A stretch of DNA of 64,000 nucleotides from Micromonospora haikouensis (GTDB taxonomy: Bacteria > Actinomycetota > Actinomycetes > Mycobacteriales > Micromonosporaceae), in assembly GCF_900091595.1 (NCBI RefSeq), contig NZ_FMCW01000012.1, positions 1 to 64,000 of the forward strand, written 5' to 3'. The notes under the pieces were generated by a model. It did not search any database. It was not told the DNA's origin and saw only the letters and a list, made by a program, of their open reading frames with translations. This document shows, piece after piece, positions 42,920-51,754 of this stretch. Every line of letters begins with the position of its first letter. Positions within the stretch are counted from its first letter, which is position 1. Position numbers and translations under genes: made by a program.

Positions 42920-43209
42920 GCCGCCTCCCCGGCGACCCCGGAGTTCGGCCCGCCACGGCCGCCCAGCTCCACCTCGCGGTGCCCGTCGCGGTCGCGCTCC
43001 ACGATCCGCACCACGTCGTGGTCGGCCTCCGCGAGCCTGGTCAGCCACGTGACCCGGGCTGTCGTACGTGTCGTCAGCTCCCGTTCCTGCTGTATCCGGG
43101 CCCGGTACGCGACGCAGGCGCGCACCAGGCCGGCCAGTACCCCCGCGACGGTGACGGCCACGGCCATCACCTGGAATCCGGTGAGCGGTTCCGCCAGCGC
43201 TTCGTTCAT
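42916..43209 (-). CDS. Small membrane protein coupled to the sigma factor
   Basis: 97 aa from ATG 43209, with AGGGGAAC upstream. One helix near residues 10-35 (GFQVMAVAVTVAGVLAGLVRAC), then a charged helical cytosolic tail (ARVTWLTRLAEADHDVVRIVERDRDG) ending in a Gly-rich stretch. It overlaps the sigma gene by 4 bases. It is not an RsiV- or ZAS-type anti-sigma by sequence, but position makes an anti-sigma or sensor role possible. Confidence 0.6.
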   Translation of the reverse strand: MNEALAEPLTGFQVMAVAVTVAGVLAGLVRACVAYRARIQQERELTTRTTARVTWLTRLAEADHDVVRIVERDRDGHREVELGGRGGPNSGVAGEAA

Positions 43210-43414
43210 CGTTCCCCTGCCCCTCTCGGTCGACAATTACTATCCGTGGCGGGCAGCGGTTGTAGACGCCCCAGCGTCCACAATGTTCGGGAAGATCAAT
43301 GATCAAGCCTTTTACCTGGCAGTACGGCACAAAGTAGTGGTCGCGGGACGCTGCGCGAAGGGTGCGTGACAATCCCATCGGGGCAATTTGCACACCGCCC
43401 TAAATCACTCTCAG

Positions 43415-46400
43415 CTATCGTCCCGCCACTCCGGACCGGCCCGTCCCGCGCGCCCGATCCAGCACCTCCTCGACGGTGAGCGGGCTGCGGGGATGATGCG
43501 TCAGCGAGAGCGGGGTCCGGATCTTCCGCGGTGCCGCGCCCTCGGCGGCGAGATAGAACTCGCCCACCGTCAGCCGGGAGATGTCCGGCACGTCCCCGCC
43601 CTTGGCGCGGGCCATCTCGCGGGCCGCCTCGATCTGGATCGGGCTGTTCATCAGGCCGTACAACTGCGTCGCCGCGTTCCCCGGGATGCGGTTGTGCAGC
43701 CCCTTCGGCGCCTGCGTGGCGAAGACCAGCCCGAGCCCGTACTTGCGCGCCTGGGCGGCCAGCGCCAGCGTGCTCTGGGTGCAGGCCGTCATCGCCCCCG
43801 ACGGGGCGAACGTCTGCGCCTCGTCCATGACGAGCAGCCCCAGCAGCGGCCGGTCGCCGGCCGGGTTCCTCTTGATCCAGGCGAACAGCGCCATCTGGAG
43901 CTGGTTGACGAAGCTCTGGCGTACGTCGTCGGAGGGCAGGCCCACGAGGCTGACCACCGACACCCGGGCCCGTTTGCCGGGTGCGGGCGTGAGCAGCACG
44001 CCGGGATCCATCGGGGTGCCCTCGCCCCCGAAGAGCGGATCGTTGACCATGGCCGCCGTCAGGTTCTGGGCCAGGCTGAGGCCGATCTTGTCGGCGTCGT
44101 CGAGGTCGATGATCCCGTCCGGCAGGTCGGCCAGCGTGTCGACGAGGCCCCTCAGCCGGGAACCGCCGCGCCGGCCGTAGTGCTCGACGGCCTTGCGCAG
44201 CACCGCCAGCCCCAGGTGCGCCCTGGTGGCCCGGCCGGTGACCATCGCGCGCGGCGCGAGGGCCGCGACCGCCGCCTCGACGGCCTCACCGAACTCGTCC
44301 GGGTCGTCGCGCACGCCGGTGAAGTCGGGCAGCGGCTGGAAGCTCAGCGGGCGGCCCGAGTTGCGGCGCGGCGTCCAGACCACCACGTCGGTGTACGTCA
44401 GATAGTCCTCCGCCCGGGCCGCGTCGCCCGGCCGCCACCCTGCGGGATGCTCGGGCCACTCCTCCCCGAGGCGGGCGAGGTCGTTGTTCGGGTCGAGCAC
44501 GATGGCGGAGACACCGGCGAGGGCGCACTCCTCGACGATGCGGCGGATGAGCACCGTCTTGCCCGAGCCCGAGCCGGCGAAGATCGTGGTGTGCTTCCGG
44601 AGCGCCTCCAGGGCCAGCGGCACGGGCGCGTTGTCGTCGTACCCGTACCCGACGACGAATGCCGGCTCGGCCGGGACGGCGGCAGCCGGGGCCGACTGGG
44701 CCGGCTCGCCCGACCGCGCCGGCTCGCTGGCGGCCGGGGCCGGAGTGACCGGGGTCGGGGTGACCGGGGTCGGCGCGGCGTCCGTCGTCCAACGGTCGAC
44801 GTCGGCCAGCGCGTGCTGGAGGAACTTCAGGTCCCGGGTCGGGCGGCGGTCGACCAGCCAGCCCTGGAAGTCCATCGTGGCCTCGGCGAGCATGACCCGC
44901 AGCGCCGAGAGGATCCGCAGGTCCTCCTCGTCGACGCCGATGGTCTGCCCGCCCGCCGCGGTGAACGCGGAGACGGCCTTCCGGGTGGCGGCGCTGGTCG
45001 ACCAGCCGCGGTTGCGCAGCAGGAACAGCGTGCGCTTGGCCGAGCCGGTGTCGAGGGCGGCCGCCACACTCGCCTTGCGGAGCCGGGCCAGCGCCGCGTT
45101 GCCGTGGTGATCGTCGCTGATCGCCCGGAAACACCAGTGCGCCTGGTCCTCGGTGCGCTCGTCGAGCGTCAGGCGCAGCCGGGCGTGCAGCGGCGGGTCG
45201 GTGCTCGGGGGCGGGTCGACGCTGAACGCCGCACCCGCGTCGCCGCGTTCCAGGATCCAGGCGGTGAGCCCGGCGGCGAGCAGCGGCGGCATCGCCTCGT
45301 CCTCCGAGGCCCGCCCGAGCGGGGCGGCGACGTCGGCGGCGTCCCGCAGCTCGGCGAAGCGGGCGTCGTAGCGGTCCATCTCCTCGGTGGTGGCCGTGAC
45401 CGGGGCGGCGGGCCGGGGTGCCCGGGGCTCGGCGGCGGCCGGCTCGCCCAGCGTGGTCATCTCCCGCACCTCGTCGGCGGCGAGGCAGCCCCGGATGTGC
45501 CGGTCGATCTCGATCAGCAGCTGGCGCGGGGTGAAGGCCCCGGCCTCGGAGAAGGCGCGCGGGGACACCGGCCACGAGGGGTACGGCGGCACGTACCCGA
45601 CCTCGCCGTAGCGGACGGAGAACCGCTTCTCGATGATCGCCCGCGCGAGGTCGGCATCGTCGATCCGGCGCAGCACCGGGGTCTCCCGGAACCGGTCGGC
45701 GACGGTGTCGGCGGCGGTGGACCGGATGATCGTCCACGAGTTCGGGATGCAGGCGAGGACGGTCAACGTGCGCCGCGTCGCCTGCCGCAGCGACATCAGG
45801 CCGTCCGCCATCCGGGCCAGCATGAGCGACTGGTCCGGGCTCATCGCGGCGGCACCCACCACGGCGGGGTCGCTCTGGATCGCCAACTGGGCGATCAGCG
45901 TGTCGACCTGGTCGATCGCCACCACCGAGGGGCCGGTCAGCGCCAGCAGCCAGGACAGGTCCTGCACGATCTGTTGGGCCGGTCGGGGCGCGCGCCGCAT
46001 CCCCCAGGCCGCGCGTTCGCCGGCCACCACCTCCTCGCCGGAGAGGAAGTAGTTCTCCGCCAGGTCGCGGTGGGCGATGTCCTCCGAGGCGGACAGCGCG
46101 AGGGCGCGGGCGGTCTCCTGGCAGGTCCGGGCCGCGTGCCGGTCGTAGTCGCCGAGCCCCGTGAGGAAGGCGTCGAGCGCCGGCCGGGTCAGCTCGGTGT
46201 CGCCCATCACGGCCCGGCGGGCCGTCCGGGGCGCGCCCACCAGCGCCGACAGCCGCCGCAGCAGCAGCTTGAGCTGCGTCTCGGGGCTGCCGGGCACCGG
46301 CCGGGCCAGGCCGTCCAGCAGGGCGGCGAGGACGTTGTCCCAGAAGCTGCCCGCGTCGAGCAGGCCGACCAGGAAGAAGTAGCCGCCCGCCTCCTGCACC

Positions 46401-46642
46401 CGCTGGCGGACCACGCCCAACAGGTGGGTCTTGCCGGACCCCCGCTGCCCCTGCACGACCAGGCCGAGCGGGCTGCCGTGCGGGTTCGACGCGGCCTCGT
46501 CCACCCCGGCGAGCACCTCCCGGACGACCGGGACGTGCAGGCCCTCGACGTGGAAGGGCAGCGGACGCCACACGTCGTCGGGGACCGGCGCCCAGTCGAA
46601 CCGCAGGGCCGCCAGCGCGCTCCGCTCCGCCTCGTCCATCAC
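43415..46642 (-). CDS. Large double-P-loop ATPase: AAA module plus HerA/FtsK-like module
   Basis: 1075 aa. First P-loop GQRGSGKT (65-72) with Walker B VVAIDQVD (about 240-247). The middle (about 430-620) includes a conflict-system-like stretch TRKAVSAFTAAGGQTIGVDE. A Pro/Ala linker at about 625-660 precedes the second P-loop AGSGSGKT (689-696) with Walker B LLVMDEAQTF (936-945), and then ATQAPKGLHNRIPGNAATQL, the HerA/VirB4-like translocase pattern. It starts at GTG 46642 within the preceding gene's TGA (GTGA; ATG 46639 also possible). With its two small partners it looks like a DNA-translocase defence-type complex. Function inferred. Confidence 0.75.
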   Translation of the reverse strand: MMDEAERSALAALRFDWAPVPDDVWRPLPFHVEGLHVPVVREVLAGVDEAASNPHGSPLGLVVQGQRGSGKTHLLGVVRQRVQEAGGYFFLVGLLDAGSFWDNVLAALLDGLARPVPGSPETQLKLLLRRLSALVGAPRTARRAVMGDTELTRPALDAFLTGLGDYDRHAARTCQETARALALSASEDIAHRDLAENYFLSGEEVVAGERAAWGMRRAPRPAQQIVQDLSWLLALTGPSVVAIDQVDTLIAQLAIQSDPAVVGAAAMSPDQSLMLARMADGLMSLRQATRRTLTVLACIPNSWTIIRSTAADTVADRFRETPVLRRIDDADLARAIIEKRFSVRYGEVGYVPPYPSWPVSPRAFSEAGAFTPRQLLIEIDRHIRGCLAADEVREMTTLGEPAAAEPRAPRPAAPVTATTEEMDRYDARFAELRDAADVAAPLGRASEDEAMPPLLAAGLTAWILERGDAGAAFSVDPPPSTDPPLHARLRLTLDERTEDQAHWCFRAISDDHHGNAALARLRKASVAAALDTGSAKRTLFLLRNRGWSTSAATRKAVSAFTAAGGQTIGVDEEDLRILSALRVMLAEATMDFQGWLVDRRPTRDLKFLQHALADVDRWTTDAAPTPVTPTPVTPAPAASEPARSGEPAQSAPAAAVPAEPAFVVGYGYDDNAPVPLALEALRKHTTIFAGSGSGKTVLIRRIVEECALAGVSAIVLDPNNDLARLGEEWPEHPAGWRPGDAARAEDYLTYTDVVVWTPRRNSGRPLSFQPLPDFTGVRDDPDEFGEAVEAAVAALAPRAMVTGRATRAHLGLAVLRKAVEHYGRRGGSRLRGLVDTLADLPDGIIDLDDADKIGLSLAQNLTAAMVNDPLFGGEGTPMDPGVLLTPAPGKRARVSVVSLVGLPSDDVRQSFVNQLQMALFAWIKRNPAGDRPLLGLLVMDEAQTFAPSGAMTACTQSTLALAAQARKYGLGLVFATQAPKGLHNRIPGNAATQLYGLMNSPIQIEAAREMARAKGGDVPDISRLTVGEFYLAAEGAAPRKIRTPLSLTHHPRSPLTVEEVLDRARGTGRSGVAGR

Positions 46643-47292
46643 ACGCCGATCGCCAGCAGATGATTGTCCTGCCCGCCGAGGCGCAGCGCGGCCGCGATGT
46701 CCGCCTCGGTGAGCGTCTTCTGGTTCGACTCCGGCGCGATGGCGACGCCCTCGGAGCGGCTGAGCCGACGCAGCGCCTCGTCCAGGTCCTCGCGCGGCAC
46801 GTCGGCGAAGAACGGGCGGAGGCGGCGCAGGCTCACCCAGGCCCCCGGCGCGTCGGCGAGCGCCCGGTACGCGCTGACCACGCGCGCCGTCAGCGCACCC
46901 GCCGGGTCGGCGGCGGCCGTGGGAGCCGACGCGCGTACGTCGGTCACGGCGAACAGCTCGGCCAGCGTGGCGCAGCCGCTGCGCGCCAGGACCCGGTCGC
47001 GCAGGTTGGCCTGGAGGGCGGTCAACGCGGCGCCGAGCGCCGACGCGCCGCGCAGCGCGAAGTCGAGGTCGCTCTGCATCCGCACCCAGCCCTTGTCGTC
47101 GAGCTGGAGGGCGTACGTCGATCCGCTCTTGCGGCTGGCGACGTAGTGCAGGCGGGTGAGCTTGTCGCGCTGCGGCTTGCGTACGTCGAGGTTATAGCGC
47201 TCGCGGAGCTCGGTGTTCAGCACCTCGCGCGCCTCGGCCATGAGCACGACGAGGATCGCGCTCTCCGATGCCGTCAGATCATCGCCGGCCAT
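46639..47292 (-). CDS. Winged-helix-like partner of the HerA-type ATPase
   Basis: 217 aa from ATG 47292. The N-terminal half (ASESAILVVLMAEAREVLNT, then ELRERYNLDVRKPQRDKLTRLHYV) resembles a winged helix. A linker and helical part follow, with a second winged-helix-like stretch (WVSLRRLRPFFADVPREDLD, then LRRLSRSEGVAI). No catalytic motif. It overlaps the nuclease gene by 14 bases and the ATPase by 4, so the three products are probably made in a fixed ratio. Likely DNA- or protein-binding adapter; the family is not recognised. Confidence 0.65.
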   Translation of the reverse strand: MAGDDLTASESAILVVLMAEAREVLNTELRERYNLDVRKPQRDKLTRLHYVASRKSGSTYALQLDDKGWVRMQSDLDFALRGASALGAALTALQANLRDRVLARSGCATLAELFAVTDVRASAPTAAADPAGALTARVVSAYRALADAPGAWVSLRRLRPFFADVPREDLDEALRRLSRSEGVAIAPESNQKTLTEADIAAALRLGGQDNHLLAIGV

Positions 47293-48457
47293 GCTGCCGT
47301 CCTTCCGCCATGTCCCGCCGACGCTCCCGCAGATACGTGCCGATCTGCCGGACCACGGCACCGACGTCGTGGGTCACCCGGGCGTTGGTGAAGCGCAGGA
47401 CGGCGTAACCATCCAGTTGCAACTGGACGTCGCGCTGCCGGTCGGCCTCGAAGTGGACCGGACGGCAGTGCTCCGGCCCGTCGATCTCCACCACGCACCG
47501 TTCGTCGGGCCACACTAGATCCAGCCGGATAGGCGTGGCCAGATCGTGCGACCGGTAGCTCTGGTTCCACCGCCGCCCGACGGCCCAACTCTCGGCGGCG
47601 AGCGCCGCCTCCAGCCTCTTCTCGGCCTCGCTCGCCGGGTGCGGCCGGCCCACCACCGCCCCCGCGTCGGACCACAGTCCGCGCGGCGCGGCTGGCGGCG
47701 CGGGTGGCACGGCGCGCGCTGTGCGCGGCGGCGCGAGCGACGCGGGTGGCACGGTGTGTGGCGGCGCGAGCGACGCGGCGCGTGGCGCGGGCGGCAGCGC
47801 GACCGAGAACTCCGGCACCGCCTCCAGCCCGGCCGCGCCGGCACCGAGCAGCCAGGTGACCGGGCCGCCGTGCTGCACCAGCCAGGCGGCCCCCGCCGCG
47901 GAAACCGCGCCGGTTCCGGCGGCCGGCTCGACGAGCAGCACCACCCGACGCCGGCCGAACGCCCCCGCGACGAGCCGCGCCAGCGCCGCCGCCCGGGTGC
48001 GCAACGGCAACTGCGTGCCCGAGGGACGCCGGGCCGTCACCGCGAAGACGGCCAGGTCCGGCAGGAAGGAACCGGGATAACGGTCGCGGCGGGACCGCAC
48101 CGCAGCGGCGGCCCGCACCGCCGCCAGGCCGGACGTGTCCGGGCGTACGCCGTCCGCAGCCTCGGGCAGCCAGGCGGGCAGCAACTCGACGGCGACCTGT
48201 TCGAGCCGGTCCAACGCGGCGTACACGAAGTCCACCGGCAGCGTGATCCGGGCAGCCGGGCGGTGCACCACGGCGGCCAGCACCGCGTGGTCCCGCGCGA
48301 TCAGCATGGCCAGCGCGTCGGTGTCCGCGTCGGGCAACGCGACGACCCGGTCGGAGGGGACGTCGGCGAGGCTCCGGTTAACCAGCAGCGTCCGGCCCTC
48401 CCCCACGGTCGACGGGACGTCCCGGACAGAGTACGAACGCGCCTCGGGTGACGCCAC
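47279..48457 (-). CDS. DUF559-type restriction-endonuclease-fold protein
   Basis: 392 aa from GTG 48457. The N-terminal about 200 residues are an unrecognised alpha/beta domain (RVVLLVEPAAGTGAVS). A Pro/Ala-rich linker (about 225-265) contains two ASLAPP repeats. The C-terminal domain (RLDLVWPDERCVVEIDGPEH, then ADRQRDVQLQLDGYAVLRF) has the D...ExD pattern of DUF559/PD-(D/E)xK nucleases. It is the first gene of the operon and overlaps the adapter gene. A nuclease beside a HerA-type ATPase is the logic of NurA-HerA and Sir2-HerA systems. Confidence 0.72.
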   Translation of the reverse strand: MASPEARSYSVRDVPSTVGEGRTLLVNRSLADVPSDRVVALPDADTDALAMLIARDHAVLAAVVHRPAARITLPVDFVYAALDRLEQVAVELLPAWLPEAADGVRPDTSGLAAVRAAAAVRSRRDRYPGSFLPDLAVFAVTARRPSGTQLPLRTRAAALARLVAGAFGRRRVVLLVEPAAGTGAVSAAGAAWLVQHGGPVTWLLGAGAAGLEAVPEFSVALPPAPRAASLAPPHTVPPASLAPPRTARAVPPAPPAAPRGLWSDAGAVVGRPHPASEAEKRLEAALAAESWAVGRRWNQSYRSHDLATPIRLDLVWPDERCVVEIDGPEHCRPVHFEADRQRDVQLQLDGYAVLRFTNARVTHDVGAVVRQIGTYLRERRRDMAEGRQHGRR

Positions 48458-48842
48458 ACCGTCGCGCGACCGCTACGTAGGGCGTCGGAGGGCGGAAAGG
48501 CCCTCCCACCAGCGGCGGAATGCTCAGGTGCCGCCGCAGAGTCGGCTTTCGGACCGTGGGGGGGTGAGCTCGGGGGAAAGGACCCCGTCGGGGATGCGGT
48601 CTCAGACTGTCGGCTGCTGCCAACCGGCCTCGATTCACCTCAGCGAGCAGGTGTCGGCCATCGTCGGGTACCCCTCGGAATCGGCCCTCATCGAGGTCAG
48701 AGCTGCCTTACCGCTGCCTCGGTCCCGCCTAACGTTTCGCTTGACGCCCACAAGAATCCCGCTCCGCTCGCGGTACGCACCGCTTGGCATCGAGTGACTA
48801 CCCTGAGGGCCCGACACTCAGCTCTGGAATGGTTGGAGTGCG
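48458..48842. other. Divergent promoter region of the two accessory operons
   Basis: 385 bases without a convincing gene. It should hold the promoters of the nuclease/HerA operon (minus) and of the 504-aa gene (plus); a TACCCT lies 42 bases before ATG 48843. I saw no palindromic operator. Confidence 0.5.
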
Positions 48843-50357
48843 ATGTCCCAGAGGACTGTCATTGGCGGCTTCGAGCCTCTCACCAATCGGAACCTCGCGA
48901 AAATCACCGTCGTCGCCCAATGCCTCGACAACCAGTGGGTCACCCGGGACCTGCTCGACCACATGGTCACGCGCCGGCTGTCGTACGAAGACGTCGAGGG
49001 CCGACGGCAACAGGACGCCCGGGCGGAGTACCTGCGTTCACTCCTAAACGCCGAGCAGGTGATCGTCAACCGGGCCTACTTCTTCAACAATCCCGTCGTC
49101 TACCAGGACTTCCTTAAATACAACGTGCAGCGGGACGCCTTCCGGACCTTGATGAACGAGAGAGCGCTGATTCCCTTCCTGCTGCGAGAGAGGTCCCCCG
49201 AGGACGAGCCAGGTTTCACCCTCGACAGCGTCGGCTGGCCGGCCTGGCGGAAACTTCTCGGTGATCTCGACACCATCTCTTGTCTTAGGCTGAGCTGGGA
49301 CGACGCCGAGAACGAAGAGTGCACCCAGCGGCTGATGTACGAGGAGTTTCACCGTTTCCTCCTGCAACTACGCGGATTCAACCTCGACGCCCTCCGGCGG
49401 GATCTGGGGCTCGATGAGGCGAGCACTTCGTTGCTCAAGCAGCGGCTGCGGGAGGTGACCCTCTGGGCCGCCGATATCGATCGCGCCGACAGGGAGGGCT
49501 TCTATCGGGAGTTCCTCGTCGAACCGGGCACGTTCCCGGCGCAGGGCAGGTTCCGCTCGGAGCCCCTGGTGTCCGAGCTGAAGCAGCTGATCGACTTGCG
49601 GTACAACACCACCGTCCCGGACGCAGTGGAGCGGTATGCCCTGATCCCCACCGACTCCCTGCGCCGGACGGCCCTGCAGGAACGGCCACCGATCAGAAGG
49701 AAGCCCGCCGCCGGGGCGGGCGCACCGGCCGGTGGCCTGCCCCAACTGCTCGACCTGCTTGCAGCACTGCGGCCCCAAGCCTTCGACCTAGCCCAGTCAC
49801 CCCTGCGGCTCGACCTAACCGGCCTGACGCTGGACCACATCCGCCAGGCCCGCAATACGGAGGAGTGGCGCAGCTATCTGTCTGCTCTCGAAGCGCTCCT
49901 TGACGACCCGACCGACTTCGTGGACCGCGGTCAGAAGGTGTTCGACCAGTACGTCGCGCTAGCTCGACGGCTGGCTGACATCGTCGGAAGGCGCCGCACC
50001 AGTCAGATGCGGATCTGGGAACCGGCGATCCGGATCACCGTCGAGGTCCTGGGCGCCTCGGTCTCTTTGATCTACGACGGCAATCCCCGGTTGGAGGTTC
50101 TCGGCGAGGTGGCCACCGAGGTCGCCGCCCGGGGCGCTGAGGCGATCGTCCGGTTCGCCGTCGTCGGTCGGGATCAGCGGCGGGCCGAGGACGAAGTGTC
50201 CACCGGGATCGACGTGATGAAGGTGCGGCTGGAACGGGCCCGCGAGGAGTGGGCGGAACTCGTCCGCCGGATGCGCGAGGGCGGATTCCCGATCACCGAG
50301 GGGCCCGCCGTCCGCGACGCCGAGCCGAACATGGACCAACCCCGGGACGATGAGTGA
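48843..50357 (+). CDS. Unknown 504-aa protein coupled to a Nudix-like gene
   Basis: 504 aa from ATG 48843 (GGAG 8-11 bases upstream). No signal peptide. The N-terminal half is helical and Arg/Leu/Asp-rich (NRNLAKITVVAQCLDNQWVT; LLNAEQVIVNRAYFFNNPVV). A flexible stretch (about 280-300) separates it from a second helical part. A late region (IWEPAIRITVEVLGASVSLI) may form a small beta core. I recognise no family. Composition is less GC-rich than the neighbours, hinting at transfer. GTG 50354 of the Nudix gene overlaps its stop (GTGA). Confidence 0.6.
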   Translation: MSQRTVIGGFEPLTNRNLAKITVVAQCLDNQWVTRDLLDHMVTRRLSYEDVEGRRQQDARAEYLRSLLNAEQVIVNRAYFFNNPVVYQDFLKYNVQRDAFRTLMNERALIPFLLRERSPEDEPGFTLDSVGWPAWRKLLGDLDTISCLRLSWDDAENEECTQRLMYEEFHRFLLQLRGFNLDALRRDLGLDEASTSLLKQRLREVTLWAADIDRADREGFYREFLVEPGTFPAQGRFRSEPLVSELKQLIDLRYNTTVPDAVERYALIPTDSLRRTALQERPPIRRKPAAGAGAPAGGLPQLLDLLAALRPQAFDLAQSPLRLDLTGLTLDHIRQARNTEEWRSYLSALEALLDDPTDFVDRGQKVFDQYVALARRLADIVGRRRTSQMRIWEPAIRITVEVLGASVSLIYDGNPRLEVLGEVATEVAARGAEAIVRFAVVGRDQRRAEDEVSTGIDVMKVRLERAREEWAELVRRMREGGFPITEGPAVRDAEPNMDQPRDDE

Positions 50358-51076
50358 ACGGCAGCCCGGATCGGAGCCGCTACCAGGATCTCCGTGCTCA
50401 GTTGCCTGAACTGTTCGACAACCCACCCGACGCGGCTGTGAAGATCCTCGACGACCCGACGGACGTGGCGGCTGCGGAGCGGGCGAAGGCCGAGGAACTG
50501 GCGGCACAGGGCCTGCCGATGGAGTGGAGCAGGACAGGGGTCGCGTATCAGGACCAGTACCTCACCCTGGTACGCGAGCCGGTTCGCTTTCCCGACGGCA
50601 CTTTCGGCACCTACATCCGCTCGTTCCCCGCAGGCGGCGCGTCCGGGGTGGTGCTGTTGCCCGTTCTGAATGGCGCGGTCGTCCTGGTCGAGCACTTCCG
50701 GCACGCAACCCGGCGCTGGCACCTGGAGGCCCCACGCGGCTTCGGGGTTCCCGGGGTGCCGGCCGACGAGCAGGCCCTCCTGGAACTGCAAGAGGAAATC
50801 GCCGCCGAACTGGTCAGCCTGATCGACCTCGGGCTGTTCCATCCCGACACAGGCACCTCCACCAACGAGGTCCGGCTGTATCTGGTCGAGATCGCCGCCG
50901 TAGGCGCGCCGCAGACCGGGGAGGGCATCCGCGCCGTGCACACCTGCACGCCCGCCGAGGTCGGCAAGCTTGTCCGCGACGGGGTGATCACCGACTCATT
51001 CACCATTGCCGCTTGGACCCGAGCCTGGCTGCGAGGGCTGCTGCCCGGAACCGGTCCGCAGCTTGAACCGGAGTAG
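50354..51076 (+). CDS. Nudix-fold protein with degenerate Nudix box
   Basis: 240 aa from GTG 50354. Residues about 75-200 read as the ADP-ribose pyrophosphatase-type Nudix fold (GTYIRSFPAGGASGVVLLPV, VVLVEHFRHATRRWHLEAPRGFG). The box GFGVPGVPADEQALLELQEE lacks the Arg of REUxEE (Leu instead) and has Ala-Ala in place of the final Gly-U, so hydrolysis is doubtful although the Glu pair remains. It is translationally coupled to the 504-aa gene, so the two probably act together; one could bind a nucleotide signal. Confidence 0.75.
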   Translation: MNGSPDRSRYQDLRAQLPELFDNPPDAAVKILDDPTDVAAAERAKAEELAAQGLPMEWSRTGVAYQDQYLTLVREPVRFPDGTFGTYIRSFPAGGASGVVLLPVLNGAVVLVEHFRHATRRWHLEAPRGFGVPGVPADEQALLELQEEIAAELVSLIDLGLFHPDTGTSTNEVRLYLVEIAAVGAPQTGEGIRAVHTCTPAEVGKLVRDGVITDSFTIAAWTRAWLRGLLPGTGPQLEPE

Positions 51077-51284
51077 GGCTGGTCACCAGAAGGCGCAGTG
51101 CCGCGTGGCGCCTTTGCCACTGTCTGCCGTCGCTCCGAACTCCTGTGGAGCGGGCCGGCGCCCGGCCCGCCACGTCAAGACGGCCTTGACGGCTCGTACG
51201 GACGCTGGCGGGTCGGGCGGCGGTCTGCTCGGCTCGCCCGGGTCGACGGCGGGCGGGATGGCTCCGCTCCCACCGCCACCACCC

Positions 51285-51754
51285 ACCGACCGCAAGCCAC
51301 CGACGGACCGGATCCGCGGGGCCCCGGCCGAGGATCGGGAGGTGCTCGTAGCGTCGGCGTGGCTGCATGACATCGGCTACAGCCGTGACCTGCTCGACAC
51401 CGGCTTCCGCCTCCTTGGCTGTGGCCGACGGCTCCGCCGCGAGCGGATCGCCGTTCTGACGGCGCACACTCCTGTGCCTGGTTGGAAGCGGAAGAACGCG
51501 GACTCGGTGACGTCCTGGCCGCCGAGTTTCCTCGGGAGGAGACGCCGGTAACCGACGCGCTCTGCTTCTCGGACATGACGACCGGGCCCGACGGCCAGGA
51601 CTTCGAGGTGCTGGAGCGGCTGGCGGAGATCCGGTCGCGGTACGGGCCGGAGCATCTGGTGACCCGGTTCATCTGCCGGGCGGAGCCGGAGATGGTCGCC
51701 GCCGTGCAGCGGACTCAGCGCCGGCTCTCCGGCAGTGTCGCTCAGCCGATGTAG
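51285..51754 (+). pseudogene. Frameshifted HD-domain protein
   Basis: Frame one reads EVLVASAWLHDIGYSRDLLD, an HD motif. At 51465-51469 the expected AHHSCA (CACCACTCC) reads CACACTCC, one base short; the next frame continues HSCAWLEAEERGLGDVLAAE and MTTGPDGQDFEVLERLAEIR to TGA 51754, the typical C-terminus of this metal-dependent phosphohydrolase family. The segment between GFRLLG and ERIAVL also looks shortened, and the N-terminus before about 51300 is unrecognisable. A broken gene. The 3' end overlaps the Nudix gene on the other strand. Confidence 0.75.

Noticed and set aside
43388-46663. Long plus-strand open frame opposite the HerA-type ATPase
   Set aside because: Antisense shadow of a gene with two clear P-loops. 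Composition is Arg/Gly/Val-rich and without motifs.
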